Shown here in pieces: positions 8,796 to 16,589 of a DNA stretch of 39,925 nt (position 1 is its first letter; the number at the start of each line of letters is the position of its first letter). A program made the position numbers and the translations under genes. The notes beneath the pieces are model-generated. The model was not told where the DNA came from, searched no databases, and saw only the letters and a list, made by a program, of their open reading frames with translations. The stretch is taken from assembly GCF_001687325.1 (NCBI RefSeq), contig NZ_LZRD01000045.1:1-39925 (forward strand), in the 5' to 3' direction. The stretch comes from Streptomyces sp. PTY087I2. GTDB lineage: Bacteria > Actinomycetota > Actinomycetes > Streptomycetales > Streptomycetaceae.

Positions 8796-9761
8796 TTGAG
8801 CCAGACCCGACACGTCCCGGTGATGCTCCAGAGGTGTCTGGACCTGTTGGCCCCGGCTCTCCAGGACCCGGCCCACCCGGAGCCCGTGGTCGTCGACTGC
8901 ACCCTCGGCCTCGGCGGCCACAGCGAGGCCCTGCTCGCCGCGTTCCCCACCGCCCGGCTGATCGCCCTGGACCGCGACAAGGAAGCCCTCCGCCTCTCCG
9001 GCGAACGGCTCGCCCCCTACGGCGACCGGGCCACCCTCGTCCACGCGGTTTACGACGAACTCCCCGAGGTCCTCGAACGGCTCGGGACCCCGAAGGTCCA
9101 GGGCGTCCTGTTCGACCTCGGCGTCTCCTCCATGCAGCTGGACGAGGCCGACCGCGGATTCGCGTACGCCCAGGACGCCCCGCTCGACATGCGCATGGAC
9201 CAGTCCACCGGAATGGGCGCCGCCGAGGTCCTCAACACCTACCCGCCCGGCGAGCTCGTGCGGATCCTGCGCGCGTACGGCGAGGAGAAGCAGGCCAAGC
9301 GGATCGTCTCCGCGATCGTGCGCGAGCGCGACAAGGAGCCGTTCAGCAACAGCGCCCGGCTCGTCGAGTTGATCCGCGACGCGCTGCCGCAGGCCGCCAA
9401 GCGCACCGGCGGCAACCCCGCCAAGCGGACCTTCCAGGCCCTGCGCATCGAGGTCAACGGCGAGCTGAGCGTCCTGGAGCGGGCCATCCCGGCCGCCGTC
9501 GACAGCCTCGCCGTCGGCGGCCGCATCGCGGTGCTCTCGTACCACTCGCTGGAGGACCGGCTGGTCAAGCAGGTCTTCGCGGCCGGCGCCGCCAACACCG
9601 CGCCCCCCGGACTGCCCGTCGTCCCCGAGCGCTACCAGCCCCGGCTGAAGCAGCTCACCCGGGGCGCCGAGCTGCCCACCGAGGAGGAGGTCGCCGAGAA
9701 CCGGCGCGCCGCCCCCGCCCGGCTGCGCGGCGCCCAGCGCATCCGCGAGGAGGAGCGATGA
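8796..9761 (+). CDS. rsmH: 16S rRNA (cytosine(1402)-N(4))-methyltransferase
   Basis: A 321-residue protein that methylates N4 of C1402 in 16S rRNA, tuning the P-site of the ribosome; it is usually the first enzyme gene of dcw clusters. TTG at 8796 is taken as the start because HVPVM (6-10) is the conserved N-terminal RsmH motif and GAGAGGG precedes it by four bases. SAM motif I is DCTLGLGGHS (34-43). FDLGVSS (106-112), RTFQALRIEVN (211-221) and SYHSLEDR (248-255) are family signatures. The C-terminus is charged. The stop codon overlaps the ATG of a 14-codon ORF as ATGA, and that ORF in turn overlaps ftsL. Confidence 0.95.
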   Translation: MSQTRHVPVMLQRCLDLLAPALQDPAHPEPVVVDCTLGLGGHSEALLAAFPTARLIALDRDKEALRLSGERLAPYGDRATLVHAVYDELPEVLERLGTPKVQGVLFDLGVSSMQLDEADRGFAYAQDAPLDMRMDQSTGMGAAEVLNTYPPGELVRILRAYGEEKQAKRIVSAIVRERDKEPFSNSARLVELIRDALPQAAKRTGGNPAKRTFQALRIEVNGELSVLERAIPAAVDSLAVGGRIAVLSYHSLEDRLVKQVFAAGAANTAPPGLPVVPERYQPRLKQLTRGAELPTEEEVAENRRAAPARLRGAQRIREEER

Positions 9762-9802
9762 GCACCGGGTCCGGGCGCCGAACCGGGGGAGTCACGGGGT
9801 GA
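9758..9802 (+). CDS. 14-codon mini-ORF bridging rsmH and ftsL
   Basis: ATG at 9758 overlaps the rsmH stop (ATGA) and has an excellent SD, GAGGAGGAG, ending about four bases upstream. It encodes MSTGSGRRTGGVTG. Its TGA (9800-9802) overlaps the ftsL GTG start as GTGA. The two overlaps and the strong SD, stronger than that of ftsL itself, suggest it relays ribosomes from rsmH into ftsL. The peptide resembles no family I know. It could also be a chance ORF. Confidence 0.45.
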   Translation: MSTGSGRRTGGVTG

Positions 9803-10347
9803 GCAAACCGGCCGCACCGCTGAAGGGACGGGCCGCCCGGCTCGCCCGGCTGATGCCGTCCACCGGGCCCAGCACCGCGGCCCGCACCCCCTTCGTCCTG
9901 CTGGTCGTCCTGCTCCTGGGCGGCGGACTCATCACCCTGCTCCTGCTGAACTCCGCACTCAACGAGGGATCGTTCCGGCTCAGCAAGCTGAAGCGGGACA
10001 CCACCGAGCTCACCGACGAGCAGCAGGCCCTCCAGCGCGACGTCGACAGCCGGTCCCAGCCCGACGCCCTGGAGAAGCGCGCCCGGGAACTGGGCATGGT
10101 CCCCGGCGGCAGCCCCGCCTTCCTGAACCCCGACGGCACGGTCCGCGGCAATCCGGTGGAGGCGACCGCCCCGCCGCCCAGCCCCACCCCGAGCCCCAGC
10201 GCCTCACCGGACCCCGACGCCCCGGCGGCCGGCCCCTCCGGCTCCCCGTCGCCCTCCGGATCCGTATCCCCGTCCGCGACCGAGCCCGACCCCGCGGCCG
10301 CCCCCTCGGCGGAGAACAGCCCGCCCCCGACGAGCCCCGGCAGGTGA
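9799..10347 (+). CDS. ftsL: Cell division protein FtsL-like septum protein
   Basis: A 182-residue bitopic membrane protein at the conserved ftsL position between rsmH and ftsI. Residues 1-30 are basic and cytosolic, 31-53 form one membrane helix, and about 58-98 have the heptad-like pattern expected for the extracellular FtsL coiled coil. From about residue 120 to the end the chain is almost entirely Pro, Ser, Ala, Gly and Asp. FtsL is known to partner DivIC/FtsB-type proteins and to activate FtsW/FtsI. GTG at 9799 overlaps the stop of the mini-ORF, with GGGGGA eight bases upstream. Sequence conservation in this family is low, so the call rests on topology and position. Confidence 0.88.
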   Translation: MSKPAAPLKGRAARLARLMPSTGPSTAARTPFVLLVVLLLGGGLITLLLLNSALNEGSFRLSKLKRDTTELTDEQQALQRDVDSRSQPDALEKRARELGMVPGGSPAFLNPDGTVRGNPVEATAPPPSPTPSPSASPDPDAPAAGPSGSPSPSGSVSPSATEPDPAAAPSAENSPPPTSPGR

Positions 10348-10351
10348 CGCA

Positions 10352-12340
10352 GTGCCGCCCAAGGAACCGCCGCGCCGCCGCGTACCCGGACCGGCCCGCC
10401 CCCGTAACGGGGCATCCGGATCCGGCCGCTCCGGCGCGCGCCCGTCGGCCCGCCGCCCCCGCCCCGCCCCGGGGCGCACCACCCGGCGCGGCACCGCACC
10501 GCGCTCCCTGCGCCTCGGCAGCCCGCGCCCCCGGCTGCGGCTCGTCAGCCTCGGGCTGACGCTGGTCATGCTGGCCTTCGTCGCCCGGCTGCTCCAGGTC
10601 CAGGCCGTCGACGCCAGCGCGTACGCGGCCAAGGCCGAGAAGAACCGCTACCTGGAGTACACGGTCGCCGCCGAGCGCGGCGAGATCACCGACCGCAACG
10701 GCGTCGCCCTCGCCACCAGCGTGGACGCGCACAACATCACGGCCGACCCCAAGCTCTTCACCCCCGAGGAGAGCAAGGCGCCCGACGCCCCCCAGCAGGC
10801 CGCGGCGCTGCTCGCCCCGATCCTCGGCAAGGACGTCGACGAGCTCGTCAAGAAGCTCTCGGCGCCCAAGAGCCGCTACGCCGTCCTCGCCTACCGGCAG
10901 ACCCCCCAGGTCTGGAAGCAGATCAAGGACCTCAAGGCCGTCTTCGCCGAGAAGGCGTCCGAGGACAAGCTCAGGGGCGGCCCCGGAGCCAACGTCCTGG
11001 CCGGCGTCCTCCAGGAGCCGACCACCAAGCGCGTCTACCCCAACGGGGACCTCGCCGCCGGGATACTGGGCTTCGTCAGCGCCGACGGCAAGGGCGGCGG
11101 CGGCCTCGAATCACAGCTGGACAAGGAGCTGGCGGGCGAGGACGGCAAGATCCGTTACGCCCAGGCGGGCGGCCGGCGGGTCCCCACCGCGGGCAGCAGC
11201 GAGATCCCGGCCGTGCCCGGCTCCGACATCGAGCTGACCATCGACCGCGACATCCAGTGGGCCGCGCAGAAGGCCATCAGCGACCAGGTCGCCAAGTCCA
11301 AGGCCGACCGCGGCTACGTCATCGTGCAGAACACGAGGACCGGCGAGCTGCTGGCCATGGCCAACGCCCCCGGCTACGACCCCAACGACCTCTCCCAGGC
11401 CACCTCCGCCTCGCTCGGCAACGCGGCCCTCCAGGACGTGTACGAGCCCGGCTCCACCAGCAAGGTCATGTCGATCGCGGCCGTGCTGGAGGAGGGGGCC
11501 GCCACGCCCGGCACCCATGTCACCGTCCCCAACCGGCTGCACCGGGGCGACCGCCTCTTCAAGGACGACGTCGACCACCCCACCTGGTACCTCACGCTCA
11601 ACGGGGTGCTCGCCAAGTCCAGCAACATCGGCACCATCCTGGCGACCGGTCAGCTCGGCAAGACCCAGGCGGAGTCGAACCAGGTCCTCTACGACTATCT
11701 GCGGAAGTTCGGCCTCGGCAAGAAGACCGGGCTCGGCTACCCCGGCGAGTCACCCGGTCTGCTGGCCCACCCGAAGGACTGGTCGACCTCGCAGCAGTAC
11801 ACGATCCCCTTCGGCCAGGGCCTCTCCATCAACGCCGTCCAGGCCGCCTCCGTCTACTCCACGGTCGCCAACGGAGGCGTCCGGGTCGCCCCCACCCTGG
11901 TACGCGGAACGAAGGGCTCCGACGGCCGCTTCACCCCGGCCGAGGCCCCCGAGGAGAACCGGGTGGTCAGCGAGAAGACCGCCAAGACCCTGGCGACCAT
12001 GCTGGAGTCCGTCGTCGAGGACCGCGAGGGGACCGGCACCAAGGCCGCGATCCCCGGCTACCGGGTCGCGGGCAAGACCGGAACGGCCAACCGGGTCGAC
12101 CCCGAGCGCGGCGTCTACAAGGGCTACACCGCCTCCTTCGCGGGCTTCGCCCCCGCCGACAACCCGCAGGTCACCGTCTACTGCGCGATCCAGAACCCCA
12201 CCAAGGGCAGCTACTTCGGCGGCCAGATCTGCGGCCCGATCTACAAGCAGGTCATGGAGTTCGCCCTCAAGACGCTCCAGACCCCACCGTCCGGCAGCGA
12301 GCCGCCCCGGCTGCCGGTGTCCTTCAAGCCCGGCGAGTGA
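10352..12340 (+). CDS. ftsI: Septal peptidoglycan transpeptidase FtsI (class B PBP)
   Basis: A 662-residue penicillin-binding protein. A Pro/Arg-rich cytosolic segment (1-65) precedes one membrane anchor (about 66-86). A PBP dimerisation domain (about 105-290) and a transpeptidase domain follow. The active-site motifs are all present: Ser368-x-x-Lys371 (GSTSK), Ser423-Ser424-Asn425 and Lys575-Thr-Gly (AGKTGTANR). It crosslinks septal peptidoglycan with FtsW as its glycosyltransferase partner and is a beta-lactam target. GTG at 10352 lies four bases after the ftsL stop, suggesting coupling. The stop at 12340 is followed by a 187-base gap before the preferred murE start, one of the few sizeable breaks in the cluster. 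Confidence 0.95.
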   Translation: MPPKEPPRRRVPGPARPRNGASGSGRSGARPSARRPRPAPGRTTRRGTAPRSLRLGSPRPRLRLVSLGLTLVMLAFVARLLQVQAVDASAYAAKAEKNRYLEYTVAAERGEITDRNGVALATSVDAHNITADPKLFTPEESKAPDAPQQAAALLAPILGKDVDELVKKLSAPKSRYAVLAYRQTPQVWKQIKDLKAVFAEKASEDKLRGGPGANVLAGVLQEPTTKRVYPNGDLAAGILGFVSADGKGGGGLESQLDKELAGEDGKIRYAQAGGRRVPTAGSSEIPAVPGSDIELTIDRDIQWAAQKAISDQVAKSKADRGYVIVQNTRTGELLAMANAPGYDPNDLSQATSASLGNAALQDVYEPGSTSKVMSIAAVLEEGAATPGTHVTVPNRLHRGDRLFKDDVDHPTWYLTLNGVLAKSSNIGTILATGQLGKTQAESNQVLYDYLRKFGLGKKTGLGYPGESPGLLAHPKDWSTSQQYTIPFGQGLSINAVQAASVYSTVANGGVRVAPTLVRGTKGSDGRFTPAEAPEENRVVSEKTAKTLATMLESVVEDREGTGTKAAIPGYRVAGKTGTANRVDPERGVYKGYTASFAGFAPADNPQVTVYCAIQNPTKGSYFGGQICGPIYKQVMEFALKTLQTPPSGSEPPRLPVSFKPGE

Positions 12341-12527
12341 ACACGGGGATACGCGAGTATCTCCTCCAAGGGAACCCTCAGTGACAACGATCACCCCCGA
12401 CCCCGGGAACCGGAACGAGAACCGCCGGAACCAGGGTCCCTCGCTTCGCGAGAGCCCGCACCGGCCCGGTACGCTCACCGCCGTGCCCCACGCTGATCAG
12501 TCCCAAACCTCTCAGAAGGACGCGCCT

Positions 12528-14096
12528 GTGACCTACCCGGGAGCGCCCCGACCGGACCGGCTCCGGCCCACCCCCCTCGGCGAGCTGGCCGGCCGGCTCG
12601 GCGTCGAGACCGCCGGGAGCGGTGACGTCACCGGCATCACCCACGACTCGCGGGCCGTGCGACCCGGAGACGTGTACGCGGCCCTGCCCGGCGCCCGTAT
12701 GCACGGCGCCGACTTCGCGGCCCAGGCCGCGGGCCTCGGCGCCGTCGCCGTCCTCACCGACCCCACCGGCGCCGAACGCGCCGCCGCCACCGGCCTCCCG
12801 GTCCTGGTCGCCGAGAACCCGCGGGCCGTGATGGGCGAGCTGGCCGCCGACATCTACGGGCGGCCCGGCATCGGCCTGCTCCAGATCGGCATCACCGGAA
12901 CCTCCGGCAAGACCACCACCGCGTACCTCGTGGAGGGCGGACTGCGCGCCGCCGGACGCCCCACCGGGCTGATCGGCACCGTCGAGATGCGGATCGGCGA
13001 CGAGCGCATCAAGTCCGAGCGCACCACCCCCGAAGCCACCGACCTCCAGGCCCTGTTCGCCGTCATGCGCGAACGCGGCGTCGAGGCCGTCGCGATGGAG
13101 GTCTCCAGCCACGCCCTGGTGCTCGGCCGGGTCGACGGCTGCGTCTTCGACGTCGCCGTCTTCAACAACCTCAGCCCGGAGCACATGGAGTTCCACTCCG
13201 GCATGGAGGACTACTTCCAGGCCAAGGCCCAGCTCTTCACCCCCGAGCGCAGCCACCGCGGCGTGGTCAACTTCGACGACGAGTACGGCCGCAGGCTCAT
13301 CACCGAGTCCGGCGTCCCCGTCACCACCTTCTCCGCCGAGGGCCACCCGGACGCCGACTGGCACGCCGAGGACGTCGAGGTCGGACCGCAGGACAGCACC
13401 TTCACCGCCGTGGGTCCCAAGGGCGAGCGGATCGCCGCACGCGCCCCGCTGCCCGGCCCGTTCAACGTCGCCAACACCCTCGCCGCGATCGTCACGCTGG
13501 CCGTCGCGGGCGTCGACCCGCAGATCGCCGCCGACGGCGTGGCCGCTGTCCCCGGGGTCCCGGGCCGGCTGGAGCGGGTGGACGCCGGACAGCCCTACCT
13601 CGCCGTCGTCGACTACGCGCACAAGACCGACGCCGTCGAGTCCGTCCTGCGCTCCCTGCGCAAGGTCACCGAGGGCAAGGTGCACATCGTCCTCGGCTGC
13701 GGCGGCGACCGCGACACCACCAAACGCGGCCCGATGGGCGCCGCCGCCGCCCGGCTCGCCGACACCGCCGTCCTGACCTCCGACAACCCCCGCTCCGAGG
13801 ACCCCCTCGCGATCCTCGCCGCGATGCTCTCCGGCGCCGCCGAGGTCCCCGTCCACGAACGCGGCGACGTCCTGGTCGACGCCGACCGGGCCGCCGCCAT
13901 CGCCGCCGCCGTCGCCCGCGCCGAACCGGGCGACACCGTCCTGGTGGCGGGCAAGGGCCACGAGCAGGGCCAGGACGTCCACGGAGTGGTCCGCGCCTTC
14001 GACGACCGCAAGGTCCTGCACGCAGCCATCGAGCGGTCCCTGGCGCACCCCGCCGCCGACCGTGCCCCTCACCACGAGAACAACAGTCAGGGATGA
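12528..14096 (+). CDS. murE: UDP-MurNAc-L-alanyl-D-glutamate--diaminopimelate ligase
   Basis: A 522-residue cytosolic ligase that adds diaminopimelate to UDP-MurNAc-L-Ala-D-Glu. THDSR (38-42) binds the UDP part, GITGTSGKTTT (121-131) is the ATP loop, and EVSSHAL (191-197) and NNLSPEHM (213-220) are Mur ligase signatures. DNPRSEDP (419-426) carries the DNPR motif typical of diaminopimelate-adding enzymes, in contrast to lysine-adding ones. GTG at 12528 is favoured because AGAAGGA sits seven bases before it and the encoded N-terminus is normal. An in-frame GTG at 12381 with AAGGGA upstream would add 49 residues, and the codons between are fairly GC3-rich, so the longer form is a real alternative. 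The stop is four bases before the murF start. Confidence 0.94.
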   Translation: MTYPGAPRPDRLRPTPLGELAGRLGVETAGSGDVTGITHDSRAVRPGDVYAALPGARMHGADFAAQAAGLGAVAVLTDPTGAERAAATGLPVLVAENPRAVMGELAADIYGRPGIGLLQIGITGTSGKTTTAYLVEGGLRAAGRPTGLIGTVEMRIGDERIKSERTTPEATDLQALFAVMRERGVEAVAMEVSSHALVLGRVDGCVFDVAVFNNLSPEHMEFHSGMEDYFQAKAQLFTPERSHRGVVNFDDEYGRRLITESGVPVTTFSAEGHPDADWHAEDVEVGPQDSTFTAVGPKGERIAARAPLPGPFNVANTLAAIVTLAVAGVDPQIAADGVAAVPGVPGRLERVDAGQPYLAVVDYAHKTDAVESVLRSLRKVTEGKVHIVLGCGGDRDTTKRGPMGAAAARLADTAVLTSDNPRSEDPLAILAAMLSGAAEVPVHERGDVLVDADRAAAIAAAVARAEPGDTVLVAGKGHEQGQDVHGVVRAFDDRKVLHAAIERSLAHPAADRAPHHENNSQG

Positions 14097-14100
14097 CCAA

Positions 14101-15522
14101 GTGATCACCCTTTCCCTCGCCGAGATCGCCGAAATCGTCGGCGGGCAGCCGCACGACATACCGGACCCGGCAGTCACCGTGACCGGACCCGTCGTCATCG
14201 ACTCCCGCGAGGTCGCGCCCGGCAGCCTGTTCGCCGCGTTCGCCGGCGAACGGGTCGACGGCCACGACTACGCCCAGCGCGCCGTCGACGCGGGCGCGGC
14301 AGCCGTGCTCGCGGCCCGCCCCGTCGGCGTCCCGGCGATCGTCGTGGACGACGTCGTCGGCGCGCTCGGAGCCCTTGCCCGCGCCGTCGTCGAACGCCTC
14401 GGCACCAGCGTCGTCGCGCTCACCGGCTCGGCCGGCAAGACGTCCACCAAGGACCTGATCGCGCAGCTCCTCCAGCGCCACGGCCCGACCGTCTGGACGC
14501 CCGGCTCCCTCAACAATGAGATCGGGCTGCCGCTCACCGCCCTGAGCGCCACCGCCGAGACCGAGCACCTGGTCCTGGAGATGGGCGCCCGCGGCATCGG
14601 CCACATCCGCTACCTCGCCGAACTCACCCCGCCGCGCATCGGCCTCGTCCTCAACGTCGGCTCCGCCCACCTCGGCGAGTTCGGCAGCCGCGAGGCGATC
14701 GCCCAGGCCAAGGGCGAGATGGTGGAGGGCCTGCCCGAGGACGGCTGCGCCGTGCTCAACGCCGACGACCCGCTCGTCCGCGCCATGGCCTCGCGCACCA
14801 AGGCCCGCGTCCTGCTCTTCGGAGAAGCCCCCGAAGCGGACGTACGGGGCGAGAAGGTCCGGATGACCCCCGACGGCCGGCCCGCGTTCGAGCTCCACAC
14901 ACCTACCGGGTGCAGTGACGTGACCATGCGCCTGTACGGTGAGCACCACGTGTCGAACGCGCTCGCCGCGGCCGCCGTCGCCCATGAGTTGGGCATGTCC
15001 GTGACCGAGATCGCCGAGGCGCTCTCGGAGGCGGGCACCCTCTCCCGCTGGCGCATGGAGGTCACCGAGCGCGGGGACGGTGTGACGGTGGTCAACGACG
15101 CCTACAACGCGAACCCCGAATCCATGAGAGCCGCACTGCGTGCGCTGGCCGCCATGGGCCAGGCCCGAGGGGCCGACGGGGGACGCACCTGGGCGGTGCT
15201 CGGTCGGATGGCCGAGCTCGGTGACGCGTCGCTCGCCGAGCACGACGCGGTCGGACGGCTCGCCGTCCGGCTCAACGTCAGCAAGCTCGTCGCTGTCGGG
15301 GGGAGAGAAGCCTCCTGGCTGCAACTGGGCGCATATAACGAGGGTTCGTGGGGTGAGGAGTCGGTGCACGTGTCCGACGCGCAGGCGGCCGTCGACCTGT
15401 TGCGCAGTGAACTGCGCCCGGGAGACGTCGTGCTGGTGAAGGCGTCCCGGTCGGTCGGCCTGGAGAAGGTCGCCCAGGCACTGCTGGAGAACGCGACCGA
15501 GGGCGAGGTCGCCGGCCGATGA
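14101..15522 (+). CDS. murF: UDP-MurNAc-tripeptide--D-alanyl-D-alanine ligase
   Basis: A 473-residue cytosolic Mur ligase joining D-Ala-D-Ala to the UDP-MurNAc tripeptide, the last soluble step of precursor synthesis. The N-terminal ITLSLAEIAEIVGG and DSREV (34-38) are typical of MurF. TGSAGKTSTKD (108-118) is the ATP loop, and LNNEIGLPL and VLEMGARGIGHI follow as family motifs. VVNDAYNANPESM (near 340) is the MurF C-terminal domain signature. GTG at 14101 is chosen four bases after the murE stop with GGGAT upstream; earlier in-frame codons lie inside murE. The stop overlaps the mraY start as ATGA. Confidence 0.95.
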   Translation: MITLSLAEIAEIVGGQPHDIPDPAVTVTGPVVIDSREVAPGSLFAAFAGERVDGHDYAQRAVDAGAAAVLAARPVGVPAIVVDDVVGALGALARAVVERLGTSVVALTGSAGKTSTKDLIAQLLQRHGPTVWTPGSLNNEIGLPLTALSATAETEHLVLEMGARGIGHIRYLAELTPPRIGLVLNVGSAHLGEFGSREAIAQAKGEMVEGLPEDGCAVLNADDPLVRAMASRTKARVLLFGEAPEADVRGEKVRMTPDGRPAFELHTPTGCSDVTMRLYGEHHVSNALAAAAVAHELGMSVTEIAEALSEAGTLSRWRMEVTERGDGVTVVNDAYNANPESMRAALRALAAMGQARGADGGRTWAVLGRMAELGDASLAEHDAVGRLAVRLNVSKLVAVGGREASWLQLGAYNEGSWGEESVHVSDAQAAVDLLRSELRPGDVVLVKASRSVGLEKVAQALLENATEGEVAGR

Positions 15523-16589
15523 GGCAGATCCTCTTCGCGGGGGCCATCGGGCTCTTCCTGACCCTGGTCGGCACCCCGCTGCTGATCAAGCTGCTGGCCC
15601 GCAAGGGCTACGGGCAGTTCATCCGGGACGACGGCCCGCGCACCCACGGCAGCAAGAAGGGCACGCCCACGATGGGCGGCATCGCCTTCATCCTGGCGAC
15701 GATCGTGGCGTACCTCCTCGCGAAGGTCATCACGGGTGAGGACATCCGCTACTCCGGTGTCCTCGTGCTCTTCCTCATGGCGGGCATGGGCCTCGTCGGC
15801 TTCCTCGACGACTACATCAAGATCGTCAAGCAGCGTTCGCTCGGTCTGCGGGCCAAGGCGAAGATGGCGGGACAGCTGATCGTCGGCATCGCATTCGCGG
15901 TGCTCTCGCTCCAGTTCCCCAACTCCATGAACTACACCCCGGCCTCCACCCGGCTCTCGTTCGTCGAGGACTTCGGCTGGTCGATCGGCCCGGTGCTGTT
16001 CTGCGTCTGGGCGCTCTTCATGATCCTCGCCATGTCCAACGGCGTGAACCTCACCGACGGCCTCGACGGACTGGCCACCGGCGCCTCCGTGATGGTCTTC
16101 GGCGCCTACACCTTCATCGGCCTCTGGCAGTTCCAGGAGTCCTGCGCCAACGCGGACAACCTGACCAACCCCAGCGCCTGTTTCGAGGTACGCGACCCGC
16201 TCGACCTCGCCGTCGTCGCCGCGGCCCTGATGGGCGCCTGCTTCGGCTTCCTGTGGTGGAACACCTCGCCCGCCAAGATCTTCATGGGCGACACCGGCTC
16301 GCTCGCCCTCGGCGGCGCGCTCGCGGGCCTCGCGATCCTCTCACGCACCGAGTTCCTGCTCGCCATCCTCGGCGGCCTCTTCGTGATGATCACCATGTCC
16401 GTGGTCATCCAGGTCGGTTCGTTCAAGATGACCGGCAAGCGCGTGTTCCGCATGGCGCCGCTCCAGCACCACTTCGAACTCAAGGGGTGGTCCGAAGTCC
16501 TGGTGGTGGTCCGCTTCTGGATCATCCAGGGCATGTGCGTGATCGTCGGCCTCGGCCTCTTCTACGCGGGATGGGCAGCCAAGAAGTGA
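15519..16589 (+). CDS. mraY: Phospho-MurNAc-pentapeptide transferase (lipid I synthase)
   Basis: A 356-residue polytopic membrane enzyme that transfers phospho-MurNAc-pentapeptide from UDP to undecaprenyl phosphate on the inner membrane face. The catalytic aspartates are visible: Asp97-Asp98 in FLDDYIK, Asp180 and Asp183 in NLTDGLDGLA, and Asp258 in FMGDTGSLA. PLQHHFE (314-320) is the conserved histidine loop. About ten membrane helices are predictable by eye, as in the family. The ATG at 15519 overlaps the murF stop (ATGA). The stop overlaps the preferred murD GTG, so translation is probably coupled from murF to murD. Confidence 0.96.
   Translation: MRQILFAGAIGLFLTLVGTPLLIKLLARKGYGQFIRDDGPRTHGSKKGTPTMGGIAFILATIVAYLLAKVITGEDIRYSGVLVLFLMAGMGLVGFLDDYIKIVKQRSLGLRAKAKMAGQLIVGIAFAVLSLQFPNSMNYTPASTRLSFVEDFGWSIGPVLFCVWALFMILAMSNGVNLTDGLDGLATGASVMVFGAYTFIGLWQFQESCANADNLTNPSACFEVRDPLDLAVVAAALMGACFGFLWWNTSPAKIFMGDTGSLALGGALAGLAILSRTEFLLAILGGLFVMITMSVVIQVGSFKMTGKRVFRMAPLQHHFELKGWSEVLVVVRFWIIQGMCVIVGLGLFYAGWAAKK

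Noticed and set aside
8546..9802. 418-codon frame overlapping rsmH in another phase
   Set aside because: Only its last 14 codons, after the ATG at 9758, have a plausible start signal. The rest is out-of-frame rsmH sequence.
12378..14198. 606-codon open frame on the - strand opposite murE
   Set aside because: Antisense shadow of murE with glycine/valine-rich content and no motif.
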